From the NCBI GenBank assembly GCA_900554365.1, contig USGY01000017.1:1-29591 (forward strand): 29,591 nt of DNA, read 5' to 3'. Both the position numbers and the translations under genes were made by a program. This document shows, piece by piece, positions 23,064 to 29,591 of the stretch; position 1 is the first letter of the stretch; each line of letters begins with the position of its first letter. The stretch is from an uncultured Clostridium sp. (GTDB taxonomy: Bacteria > Bacillota > Clostridia > TANB77 > CAG-508). The notes below the pieces were generated by a model, which did not search any database, had not been told where the DNA came from, and was given only the letters and a program-made list of their open reading frames with translations.

Positions 23064-25343
23064 ATGAAAATAGAAACAAAGCTAACTATTAAAAATATGA
23101 AGAAAAACATAAAAAGAACGATTTATACAACAATATCAATAGCATTGTGTGTATTTCTTATATTTACTACATTAATTTTGATATCTAGTATTAGAAAAGG
23201 AATAAATGAAGGTACTAACATAAAGTATAACGATTACGATTTTATTATAAGAGGAGTAAGTAAAGATGAGTTTAATCAAATAAAAGATAAAGCATATATT
23301 GATAAAATCTATATACAAGAAAGTGAAAATGATTCTTTAAAAGAATTAGATGAAACAAGTGATTTTAATAATTCTGATACTCTAAATGTATTTATAAAAT
23401 ATAAAAATGTTAAAGAAACATATAAATATTCAAGTAATATTGTGCAAACATTACAATATTCGTTATCTGAAGCAGAAGAAAAGTGTGAGTTTAATGATAA
23501 ATTACTTACAGTATATGGGTTAATGGGAGCAACATTGGACTATACAGCTTCTTCACAATTAACATATAAAAGTACAATAAATTTTTCATATGTAATAGAT
23601 TTAATGATAGTTCTTATATTAGTAGTGTTCTCAATATTTTTTATAATAATACTATATAATTCATTTTTGGTAACTATAAATGAAAGGAAAAGAGATTATG
23701 CAATATTAAATAGTATTGGAGGAACAGAAGGACAAGTATTAAGAATGATATTCTTAGAAGCTACTATTATGGGAGCATTTGGAATTATTATAGGTGGAGT
23801 ACTTTCAGTTATAGGAGTAAAAGCTATTTTGGATATGGTAAATAACATATTAGTACCTACTTCGTTCAATTTTAGTCTAGTAGTTGATATTAAATATGTG
23901 ATTGTAGCTTTAATTATTATTTTATTAAATACATACATATCTGCAATTATTCCAAGTGTAAAAGCAAGTAGTACATCAGTTATTGACAGCATAAGAAATA
24001 ATAAACAAATAAAATATAAGAAAAGCTTTATTTTAGGGAAAATACTTCCAATAGAAGGAAGAATGGCAATAACAAATTTAAAAAGAAATAAAAATAAATA
24101 TAGATTTATAACAACTTTATTAGCGATATGTATGGTTTCATTTATTTCTGTAAGTACATATATTAATTATGAAAAAGAATCTGCTGACCTAGTAACTGAT
24201 TATGATGTAGATGCAGACATAGAATTTGAAGAAAATGGTATTGATTATAAAGAAATACTTGATAATTATACTATTTCTACAGGAGATAAAATAGAATATT
24301 TTGGATATAAAAAAAATAATACTTTGTTTGCTATAGTTGAGCCATCAAGTGCAATTACATTAGATAAAGATGTTTATAAATATGAAGGTAATAAAAAATT
24401 AATATCTTTCCAGTTAGTAGGTTTAGATGATAATAAATATAACGAATATATTAATAAGATAAAAGCAAATTATGGCGATTGCATTATTTATAATAATATT
24501 GTAGAAACAGAACCTGTAGGAGAAGATGAAGTTACATATTCATATCACTCTATGTTTAATACTAACGAAATAAAACTATCCATAGTAAATGAAAAAACTG
24601 AAGATGTTCAAAGTTCAAATTATGAGGTTATTGATGATGAAAACTTAAATGGAAATTTTGTATTGACTGATGAAGTTTTAGATGGTTTTAAGGAAATAAA
24701 AAATCAAGCTATATGTACCCTTTTTGTAAATATGGATACATATAATAAAATTGATGCCAATATACAAAGTACTATTTCTAAAAATACAGATGTAGAAACA
24801 AATGAAATTGGAGTTATTCATAACAATCCTGTTTTTGTTAAAGTAAGATGTGGAAACATAATTGAATTTTCAAATTATATAAAAGATTTAGCAGAAAAAG
24901 ATGATTATAAAAATATTACTCCAAGATTTTATTCATTAGAATATCAAGAAAAAATGATTTATATAGATATTTTGCAATTAATTTTAAGAACAGTAATGAT
25001 AACCATTGTGATAATAGGAATAATAAGTGCTATAAACATAATAAATGCAAGTTTATTCGAACGAAGAGAAGAATTTAGAATATTATCAAGAATTGGAGCT
25101 ACCAATGGAAATATAAATAAAATATTAATATACGAATGTTTATATATGTTTATAAAAGCATTAGTAATATCAGTAATTATATCGATACCAATAATATATG
25201 CAATTATAAAACATATGGAAAAAGTTATAATTGTAAAAAAATTATTAATACCATTTGGAAATATTGGAATATTTGTAGTATTATTGTTTATAATTTCTTT
25301 AGCTATAACATTGTATTCTAGTAGATTTGTAAAAAATAAATAA
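23064..25343 (+). CDS. ABC transporter permease, FtsX/MacB-like
   Basis: The 759-aa integral membrane protein has an N-terminal transmembrane helix (19-42), an outside domain (about 45-172), three helices (about 175-200, 228-255, 276-297) forming the first FtsX domain, then a fifth helix (346-366), a large outside domain (about 370-635), and three closing helices (about 640-665, 690-712, 728-750) forming the second FtsX domain. The duplicated FtsX layout with signature stretches (ERKRDYAILNSIGGTEGQVLRMI and ERREEFRILSRIGATNGNI) is typical of firmicute transporters that handle peptides, antimicrobials or lipids at the membrane surface. AAGGAGTAG precedes the ATG. It works with the ATPase encoded 36 bases downstream. 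Substrate unknown; no BceRS-type two-component regulator lies nearby. Confidence 0.9.
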   Translation: MKIETKLTIKNMKKNIKRTIYTTISIALCVFLIFTTLILISSIRKGINEGTNIKYNDYDFIIRGVSKDEFNQIKDKAYIDKIYIQESENDSLKELDETSDFNNSDTLNVFIKYKNVKETYKYSSNIVQTLQYSLSEAEEKCEFNDKLLTVYGLMGATLDYTASSQLTYKSTINFSYVIDLMIVLILVVFSIFFIIILYNSFLVTINERKRDYAILNSIGGTEGQVLRMIFLEATIMGAFGIIIGGVLSVIGVKAILDMVNNILVPTSFNFSLVVDIKYVIVALIIILLNTYISAIIPSVKASSTSVIDSIRNNKQIKYKKSFILGKILPIEGRMAITNLKRNKNKYRFITTLLAICMVSFISVSTYINYEKESADLVTDYDVDADIEFEENGIDYKEILDNYTISTGDKIEYFGYKKNNTLFAIVEPSSAITLDKDVYKYEGNKKLISFQLVGLDDNKYNEYINKIKANYGDCIIYNNIVETEPVGEDEVTYSYHSMFNTNEIKLSIVNEKTEDVQSSNYEVIDDENLNGNFVLTDEVLDGFKEIKNQAICTLFVNMDTYNKIDANIQSTISKNTDVETNEIGVIHNNPVFVKVRCGNIIEFSNYIKDLAEKDDYKNITPRFYSLEYQEKMIYIDILQLILRTVMITIVIIGIISAINIINASLFERREEFRILSRIGATNGNINKILIYECLYMFIKALVISVIISIPIIYAIIKHMEKVIIVKKLLIPFGNIGIFVVLLFIISLAITLYSSRFVKNK

Positions 25344-25379
25344 ATTTATTAATGTAAAATAATAATAGGAGATTAAAAA

Positions 25380-26042
25380 ATGAATATTTTAAAGGTAGAT
25401 AAAGTAACTAAAATATATGGAAAAGGCGAAGCAAAGGTAGTAGCATTAAATAATATTTCTTTTGAAGTAGAAGAGGGGGAGTTTATTGCTGTAATAGGAC
25501 CTTCTGGAAGTGGAAAGTCTACACTTTTACATACAATAGCAGGGCTAGAGCCACCAACAGATGGTAATGTATATTTCTATGGAAAAAATCTTTACGAAAT
25601 GAGTAAAAAGCAATTAACAATACTAAGAAGAGAACAGATAGGAATTATATACCAATTTTATAATTTAATACCTACTTTAAATGTAGAAGAAAATATATTA
25701 TTACCAATCGAACTAGATAGAAAAAAGATAGATAAAGAAAAATTAGATAAGATAACTAAATTTTTAAATATAGATAATAGAAAGAAACATTTACCAAATG
25801 AATTATCAGGAGGTCAACAGCAGAAAGTGGCAATAGGTCGAGCATTAATGATAGACCCAAAAATAATTTTAGCAGATGAACCAACAGGAAATTTGGATAC
25901 TAAATCAAGTGATGAAATAATACAATTATTAAAAAAAGCTAATAAAGAATATAAACAAACAATAATAATGATTACACACAATTTGGAAATAGCAAAATTA
26001 GCAGATAGAATTATACAATTAGAAGATGGAAAAATCATATAA
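25380..26042 (+). CDS. ABC transporter ATP-binding protein, MacB/LolD-like
   Basis: A 220-aa nucleotide-binding subunit: Walker A GPSGSGKST (40-48), Q-loop YQFYNLIPTL, signature LSGGQQQKVAIGRAL, Walker B IILADEPTGNLD, and switch His in MITHN. The YQFYNLIPTLNVEENI block and DEPTGNLD are characteristic of the MacB/LolD/BceA group that partners with FtsX-type permeases. All catalytic residues are present. It ends shortly after the D-loop/H-loop (QLEDGKII), slightly shorter than most relatives. AATAGGAGA precedes the ATG. With the permease it forms a complete exporter or surface-extraction pump, flanked by the two Ig-like-domain genes. Confidence 0.95.
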   Translation: MNILKVDKVTKIYGKGEAKVVALNNISFEVEEGEFIAVIGPSGSGKSTLLHTIAGLEPPTDGNVYFYGKNLYEMSKKQLTILRREQIGIIYQFYNLIPTLNVEENILLPIELDRKKIDKEKLDKITKFLNIDNRKKHLPNELSGGQQQKVAIGRALMIDPKIILADEPTGNLDTKSSDEIIQLLKKANKEYKQTIIMITHNLEIAKLADRIIQLEDGKII

Positions 26043-26164
26043 AATGTTATTATTTGATATTTTTAGTTAGTAATGATATATATTAGATAATATTTGAAAC
26101 CATTTAATACTTTAAAATAATTACATAAGGTTCCTAAAATTATTATACAAGGGGGAAAAAAGTT

Positions 26165-26749
26165 ATGAAGGATAACAAAAAAACAGTTATTGTTTTAGTA
26201 GTAATCATTGTTGTATTAGTTGCTATAATAGTATATTTATTATTAAATAATACAGATAATAATGAAAATATTAATACAACTTCTGTTGGAGAAGAAGCTG
26301 CAGTACTTAATGCTATAAATGATGAAAATGCAATAAATTCATTATATAAATTAAATGATAGATATGCTAATTTAACAACAGAGCAAATTGATGAAATGAA
26401 AGAGAATAGAAGTATGGATAAAGTTTCAATATCAATAAAGGAGGGAACTTTAACTAAAGAAGGAACTACTATTATAGTTACAGATAGAAATGATTATCCT
26501 TATAGTTATGGAGAATATTTTAATTTACAAAAATTAGAAAATGGAGCTTGGCAAGATGTTAAAATAATTGGTAACCATTATTTTAATGATATTGTACATA
26601 TTATAAAAGAAGATGGAACAACAGAAATTGGGTTAAATTGGAAGGATATGTATGGAGAATTAGAGTTAGGACATTATAAACTAAATTTAGAAGTGACTCA
26701 AAATGATTATTCTGAAGCAACAGTTTCTACAGAATTTGATATACAATAA
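26165..26749 (+). CDS. Membrane-anchored Ig-like (Big_14-type) domain protein, copy 2
   Basis: The 194-aa product has the same plan as copy 1: basic start MKDNKKT, a transmembrane helix (about 7-28), an Asn/Glu-rich linker that differs completely from copy 1 (30-62), and a C-terminal Ig-like domain (about 65-194) starting DRYANLTTEQIDEM and ending ATVSTEFDIQ. The GTLTKEGTTIIVTD...YPYSYGEYF and W...YGELELGHYKL motifs are kept. AAGGGGGAAAAAAG directly before the ATG is a strong ribosome binding site. It lies about 120 bases after the ATPase gene. The domain faces outside, so it may act as a surface partner of the ABC transporter, or as a decoy or sensor; that role is inferred from position only. 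Confidence 0.8.
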   Translation: MKDNKKTVIVLVVIIVVLVAIIVYLLLNNTDNNENINTTSVGEEAAVLNAINDENAINSLYKLNDRYANLTTEQIDEMKENRSMDKVSISIKEGTLTKEGTTIIVTDRNDYPYSYGEYFNLQKLENGAWQDVKIIGNHYFNDIVHIIKEDGTTEIGLNWKDMYGELELGHYKLNLEVTQNDYSEATVSTEFDIQ

Positions 26750-26755
26750 ATAATT

Positions 26756-26790
26756 AAAGGAGTAGCTAAGAAATAACTACTCCTTTGTTT
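26756..26790. terminator. Convergent terminator between Ig-like gene copy 2 and mobV
   Basis: AAAGGAGTAG (26756-26765) pairs perfectly with CTACTCCTTT (26777-26786), followed by GTTTT. The mobV stop codon is part of the stem, so one hairpin serves both converging genes. Confidence 0.8.
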
Positions 26791-27724
26791 TAAACATATT
26801 ATTTATTAAACTTATAATTTCTTTAAAAGGTATAGAAAATTTACAAGAGATTAAATTTACAAATTCATTAAATTTTGCTAATAGATTTTTAATTTTATCT
26901 TTTAATTTTGAATTTTCTTTTTTGAGCTTATTTATCTCTTTTTCATATTCTGTGCATTTATCAAAGACATTAGCTGATGAAATAACATATTCTCTTAATT
27001 TATTACAATGTTTTACTAATTTTTTATTTTCAGTTACTATTAATACAAGTGATGTACTGTTAGTTTCTTTAACAGGTGTTTTTTCAATTTCCTCTTTTAT
27101 TTTTTCATAGTTAGATAAACTTTTTAATTGCTCTATAGATAAATGTTCATTTCCTTTATTTTTTCCTCTTTCTAAATCAAACCCTGCTTTTTGCATATAT
27201 TTGTGAAAATTATCTTGTAAATATTTATAACTGTCTTTTCCTTTCCAAAAAGAACTACAAGCAATTTTATCTATAGCATTTCCTTTTTTATCTTTTGTGT
27301 GAATTACTGGAATAAATACAATGTGCATATGAGGAGTTTTTTCGTCCATATGGACTTTGGCAGAAAGTATATATTGTTCTCCCAATTCTTTATAATTACA
27401 TACAAAGGAATATGCTGTTTGAAAAAACTTTTTTGTTTTATCAACTCCAATTTTATCAAAATATTCTTTATCTGATGTAATAATATATTCACAGGCAACA
27501 TTGCTTACTTTTTTAATTTGTCCTTTTAAATCATATTGTTTTCTTATTGTATTAAATAATTTTTCATATGTAGTTTTAGGTGCTTTTAATGAATAGTTTT
27601 TTATTCCATTTTTTTTATTAATATTTTTGTTTGAATAATGTGTATTTTTTCTTTCTATATGTCTATATATACCGTTTAAGTTTTTTATCTTATAGTTAGT
27701 ATTTCTTATGATAGCATAACTCAT
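26777..27724 (-). CDS. mobV: MobV-family (pMV158 type) relaxase
   Basis: Conjugative relaxase that nicks oriT and pilots the single strand. The 315-aa product starts MSYAIIRNTN and has the family N-terminus with His22 and Arg25 in YRHIERKN (His22 corresponds to the catalytic histidine of MobM), and the metal-binding motif HMDEKTPHMHIVF (125-137). A C-terminal coiled coil (about 250-290) follows. It is shorter than MobM (494 aa) but the relaxase domain is complete. TTGGAGG precedes the ATG at 27724; a longer upstream frame start at 27778 would overlap the oriT hairpin and is rejected. The oriT-like hairpins lie 40 bases upstream, as in the pMV158 group. It must use the secretion system of a helper element. 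Confidence 0.93.
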   Translation of the reverse strand: MSYAIIRNTNYKIKNLNGIYRHIERKNTHYSNKNINKKNGIKNYSLKAPKTTYEKLFNTIRKQYDLKGQIKKVSNVACEYIITSDKEYFDKIGVDKTKKFFQTAYSFVCNYKELGEQYILSAKVHMDEKTPHMHIVFIPVIHTKDKKGNAIDKIACSSFWKGKDSYKYLQDNFHKYMQKAGFDLERGKNKGNEHLSIEQLKSLSNYEKIKEEIEKTPVKETNSTSLVLIVTENKKLVKHCNKLREYVISSANVFDKCTEYEKEINKLKKENSKLKDKIKNLLAKFNEFVNLISCKFSIPFKEIISLINNMFKTKE

Positions 27725-27764
27725 AATTAAATACCTCCAATAAATAAAATAATAATAAAATTTT

Positions 27765-27806
27765 AAGTGTTCTAACATACTAGAACACTTTTTTCAAAAG
27801 TGTTCT
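27765..27806 (-). other. Predicted oriT: two overlapping hairpins with nic-like sequence
   Basis: AAGTGTTCTA (27765-27774) and TAGAACACTT (27781-27790) form one hairpin; the second arm can instead pair with AAAAGTGTTCT (27796-27806). The shared arm gives two mutually exclusive folds. On the minus strand the loop of the first reads TAGTATGTTA, close to the pMV158 nic region TAGTGTG/TTA, so nicking would fall between 27776 and 27775. Confidence 0.75.
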
Positions 27807-27811
27807 GTTTG

Positions 27812-27828
27812 GTAGGGCTTCGCCCTAC
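27812..27828. repeat. GTAGGGC hairpin beside oriT
   Basis: GTAGGGC-TTC-GCCCTAC, a perfect 7-bp GC-rich stem in an otherwise AT-rich region, 6 bp from the oriT hairpins. It may belong to the transfer origin. Confidence 0.6.
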
Positions 27829-27950
27829 ATTTCTTTAAGCAGAATAAAAGTTGAATAAAATATTAGAAAATTACTATAAATATTATGAATTATTATAAAA
27901 TATTAAAAAAAATCAAAAAATTATAAAAAATAATATGCAGTATTTTTATA
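27829..27950. other. Very AT-rich gene-free stretch
   Basis: Only A/T-rich sequence with many short AAATATTA-like repeats; no gene is visible. It could be an easily melted region next to oriT or simply spacer. Confidence 0.4.
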
Positions 27951-27951
27951 A

Positions 27952-27990
27952 AACCTTAATCGCTCTTAATTGAGTATAGCGATTAAGGTT
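27952..27990. repeat. 13-bp inverted repeat near attR
   Basis: AACCTTAATCGCT (27952-27964) and AGCGATTAAGGTT (27978-27990) with a 13-base loop, not followed by a U run. It may be a recombinase or regulator binding site, or a structure at the element's end. Confidence 0.6.
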
Positions 27991-28018
27991 GGTTTATTGA
28001 AAAAAAAAACTGTCTTAT

Positions 28019-28028
28019 TAACTCTCAA
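28019..28028 (+). repeat. Arm-site-like sequence at the attR end
   Basis: TAACTCTCAA matches the tandem TAATTCTCAA repeats of the attL end at 9 of 10 positions and has the same orientation. It lies 49 bases before attR. Confidence 0.4.
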
Positions 28029-28076
28029 TTATTTTAAAAAAAGGTTTGATATAAGGCATTATCGGAATCCAAATAA

Positions 28077-28093
28077 GGCCATCTGCACCAAAA
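28077..28093 (+). repeat. Attachment site at the far end (attR)
   Basis: GGCCATCTGCACCAAAA, identical to 16493-16509: the tRNA-Leu 3' end left behind when the IME supplied a new one. Confidence 0.88.
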
Positions 28094-28095
28094 AA

Positions 28096-28134
28096 GAGTA
28101 GTTTAAAAACTACTCTTTTTTTAGATGAAATAAA
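28096..28134 (+). terminator. Displaced original tRNA-Leu terminator
   Basis: AGAGTAGTTT pairs with AAACTACTCT, followed by TTTTTTT. It lies immediately after attR, where the terminator of the uninterrupted tRNA gene would have been. Confidence 0.75.
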
Positions 28135-28147
28135 AGGGAGAGTATAA

Positions 28148-29086
28148 ATGGAAGAAAAAAATAAAACAGGAAAAAGGATATCTAATGTATTAAGGTATAT
28201 TTGTGGAGTGTTTTTTATATTAACAGGATTTAGTGGAATGTTAATTAATAATATTTTGGCAGGATTTTTTATGATGTTATTTGGAATATCTTTATTACCA
28301 GTACTATATAAAAAAACAAAATTAAACCAAATTAAGCATATACAAATTATTTTACCAATCATATTAATAATTATATATGGAATGAGTATGCCGGATGTAC
28401 CAAATGTGACGTATACTAATATAATTGCCGATGTAGATACCAATACAAGTATAAGTACAAATATAGTGCAAGAGACTAAAAATATCGATATAACAAATTT
28501 AAAATTTAATGAAGCTGAAATAGAATTAGATATAAATGAATCAAAGAATATTACTTTAGAAATAGAACCAGAAAATGCTAATATTGACAGTTTAGAGTAT
28601 TGTTCATCAAATGATAAAGTAGCAACTATAGAAAGAACAGATACAGACATAATTAAAAATAAAATTACATTGAAGATAAATCCGATTGCAGAAGGAAATT
28701 GTGAAATTTTTGTTAAAACAAATAATGGACTAGAAAGTAATAGAGTAACAGTAAAAATAATTGATAATAACAGAATAGAGCAAGAAAGAATAAAAGCAGA
28801 AGAACAAGCAAAGAAGGAAGCAGAAGAGCAGAAACAAAAACAAGTAGCTGCAGAAAGTGCAAGCACAAAGAAAGAAGATACATCAACTTCTAAAACTACT
28901 ACAACGACAAAGAAGAAAAATTCAAAAAGTACGTCGAATAATTCAAATGGAAAAACAGTATACAGAACTCCAACTGGGAAAAGATATCATTATGATCCAG
29001 ATTGTGGAGGGAAAAATTCGTATTCAACAACTTTAGACGCGGCTTTATCAGCTGGATTAACACCTTGTAAAAAATGCGCTCAATAA
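28148..29086 (+). CDS. Membrane protein with Ig-like domain and Cys/His C-terminal tail
   Basis: The 312-aa product has two or three transmembrane helices (about 15-32, 34-56, 63-80), then an extracytoplasmic Ig-like domain of Big_2 type (about 118-215, with ENANIDSLEYCSSNDKVATI and IAEGNCEIFVKT), a charged Ala/Glu/Lys helix (216-245), a Ser/Thr/Lys linker, and a conserved C-terminal motif: YRTPTGKRYHYDPDCGG...TTLDAALSAGLTPCKKC. That tail, with one His and three Cys, is found at the ends of many clostridial secreted proteins and probably binds a metal. AAGGGAGAG precedes the ATG. It is the first chromosomal gene after the IME. Function unknown, likely cell-surface. Confidence 0.8.
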   Translation: MEEKNKTGKRISNVLRYICGVFFILTGFSGMLINNILAGFFMMLFGISLLPVLYKKTKLNQIKHIQIILPIILIIIYGMSMPDVPNVTYTNIIADVDTNTSISTNIVQETKNIDITNLKFNEAEIELDINESKNITLEIEPENANIDSLEYCSSNDKVATIERTDTDIIKNKITLKINPIAEGNCEIFVKTNNGLESNRVTVKIIDNNRIEQERIKAEEQAKKEAEEQKQKQVAAESASTKKEDTSTSKTTTTTKKKNSKSTSNNSNGKTVYRTPTGKRYHYDPDCGGKNSYSTTLDAALSAGLTPCKKCAQ

Positions 29087-29109
29087 AAAAGTATATTCAG
29101 AAAAAATAT

Positions 29110-29137
29110 TAAACCTCCTATTATAAAATAGGAGATT
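29110..29137. terminator. Convergent terminator after the Ig-like membrane protein
   Basis: AAACCTCCTATT (29111-29122) pairs with AATAGGAGATTT (29127-29138) imperfectly around TATAAA. It sits between two converging genes. Confidence 0.6.
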
Positions 29138-29140
29138 TAA

Positions 29141-29431
29141 TTATATTTCTAATTCTTTTAGTATCTGCTTATTCTGTTTTGTAGCAGGCCAAGAAATTGT
29201 AAAAAATAATATTATAAAGATAATAGCTAAAACTCCACCAATAATTGAGCTATAACGCATTATAGCTAAAGACTCGAAAAGAGCTATTAAAATAGCGTAA
29301 ATTTTTCTATAATTTTTTACAAGAATTTGTTTTTGTTCATCTGAAGCTTTTTCTTTAACTTTTTTAGCTAATAGAATATCTGGTTTAGCCAAACTGATTA
29401 TTAAAATTATTATTAAAAATAAATCTAACAC
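29141..29431 (-). CDS. Small three-helix membrane protein, unknown
   Basis: With the GTG start at 29431 the product has 96 residues: VLDLFLIIILIISLAKPDILL forms helix 1, a charged loop (KKVKEKASDEQKQILVKNYRK) follows, then two helices (IYAILIALFESLAIM; GVLAIIFIILFFTISW) and a basic tail. AAAGGAGG lies seven bases before the GTG; the longer ATG frame starting at 29488 lacks a ribosome binding site. No family recognised, although small proteins of this kind with DILL...E..K are common in clostridia. It converges on the preceding gene. Confidence 0.65.
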   Translation of the reverse strand: MLDLFLIIILIISLAKPDILLAKKVKEKASDEQKQILVKNYRKIYAILIALFESLAIMRYSSIIGGVLAIIFIILFFTISWPATKQNKQILKELEI

Positions 29432-29591
29432 AATATTTCCTCCTTTGTTAATTTTATTTAATATATCATAAGAAAATAACATGAACAATATTAATTTGTC
29501 AAAAAGAGGAGTACTTATATGAGTTAAATAATCTGGGGAAAAAATAAAAAGATTTTAAATAAACATAGAAAAACAAAAGCACTAAATATAT

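Larger units (their letters stand above)
26071..26826 (+). repeat. Direct repeat copy 2 (leader, Ig-like gene, terminator, mobV end)
   Basis: Duplicate of 22033-22809. This copy retains the ribosome binding site and start codon and runs into the real mobV gene. Matching blocks include TAATGATATATA, AATATTTGAAACCA and CATAAGGTTCCTAA in the leader and TAATTTCTTTAA at the far edge. Confidence 0.85.
16493..28093. mobile_element. 11.6-kb integrative mobilizable element in tRNA-Leu
   Basis: Bounded by 17-bp direct repeats of the tRNA 3' end (16493-16509 and 28077-28093). From the tRNA side it contains integrase and excisionase genes (minus strand), a RadC-like JAB gene, small membrane-protein cargo, an ABC transporter between two duplicated Ig-like-domain genes, a MobV relaxase, and an oriT-like hairpin cluster next to the far end. 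No type IV secretion or coupling protein genes and no replication gene are present, which fits an element mobilised by a helper conjugative system. Confidence 0.88.

Noticed and set aside
25136..25321. A 61-codon plus-strand frame inside the permease gene
   Set aside because: It is an out-of-frame shadow within the conserved second FtsX domain.
28018..28866. A 282-codon minus-strand frame over attR and the Ig-like membrane protein
   Set aside because: It spans the attachment site and terminator and is the complement of a well-supported plus-strand gene; its Ser/Phe-rich product is typical of shadow frames in AT-rich DNA.

Overview
This is a very AT-rich piece of a low-GC, Gram-positive, spore-forming chromosome, most likely an anaerobic Clostridia-type gut organism. 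The evidence is a yabP-yabQ-divIC cluster (spore cortex and septum genes), Rho, an asparaginyl-tRNA synthetase of firmicute type, strong AGGAGG ribosome binding sites and heavy use of A/T-ending codons. No database search was possible; names rest on motifs read by eye.

Layout. (1) 1-9715 is mostly chromosomal core: an unknown 170-aa gene, a DnaB/RecA-fold ATPase, yabP-yabQ-divIC, rho, a DUF2207-type membrane protein whose Gly-rich tail carries a one-base frameshift, a convergent asnS, then two unknown small genes. (2) 10069-14558 is a plasmid- or phage-like replication module: XRE repressor, DUF536-like HTH/coiled-coil protein, several small membrane or coiled-coil proteins (one split by a frameshift), and a winged-helix replication initiator with iteron-like repeats inside its coding sequence. 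It ends with an RsmB/NOP-type m5C RNA methyltransferase. No integrase or relaxase was found in it, so it looks like a remnant or an accreted piece. (3) 14683-16324 is an IS30-family insertion sequence with 20-bp inverted ends; it stops 36 bp before the -35 box of the tRNA gene. (4) tRNA-Leu(UAA) at 16418-16506 is the target of an 11.6-kb integrative mobilizable element (IME) bounded by a 17-bp direct repeat (16493-16509 and 28077-28093). (5) 28094-29591 is chromosome again: the terminator probably displaced from the tRNA gene, a membrane protein with an Ig-like domain and a Cys/His tail, and a small membrane protein.

The IME has a compact logic: tyrosine integrase and excisionase next to the tRNA, a RadC-like JAB protein, a cargo of small membrane-anchored exported proteins, a MacB/LolD-type ABC transporter flanked by two copies of an Ig-like-domain gene, and a pMV158-type MobV relaxase with an oriT-like hairpin cluster next to the far attachment site. 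It has no transfer apparatus of its own, so it would need a helper conjugative element.

The most interesting part is the cargo. The Ig-like-domain genes at 22109-22732 and 26165-26749 lie in about 0.76-kb direct repeats that include leader, gene, terminator and the end of mobV. The first copy still has a 16-codon mobV tail fossil and has lost 14 bp covering the ribosome binding site and start region. The region before it holds several broken reading frames (JAB gene 5' end, an in-frame TAA at 21327, a poly-A frameshift near 21779), so the element carries both intact and decaying modules.
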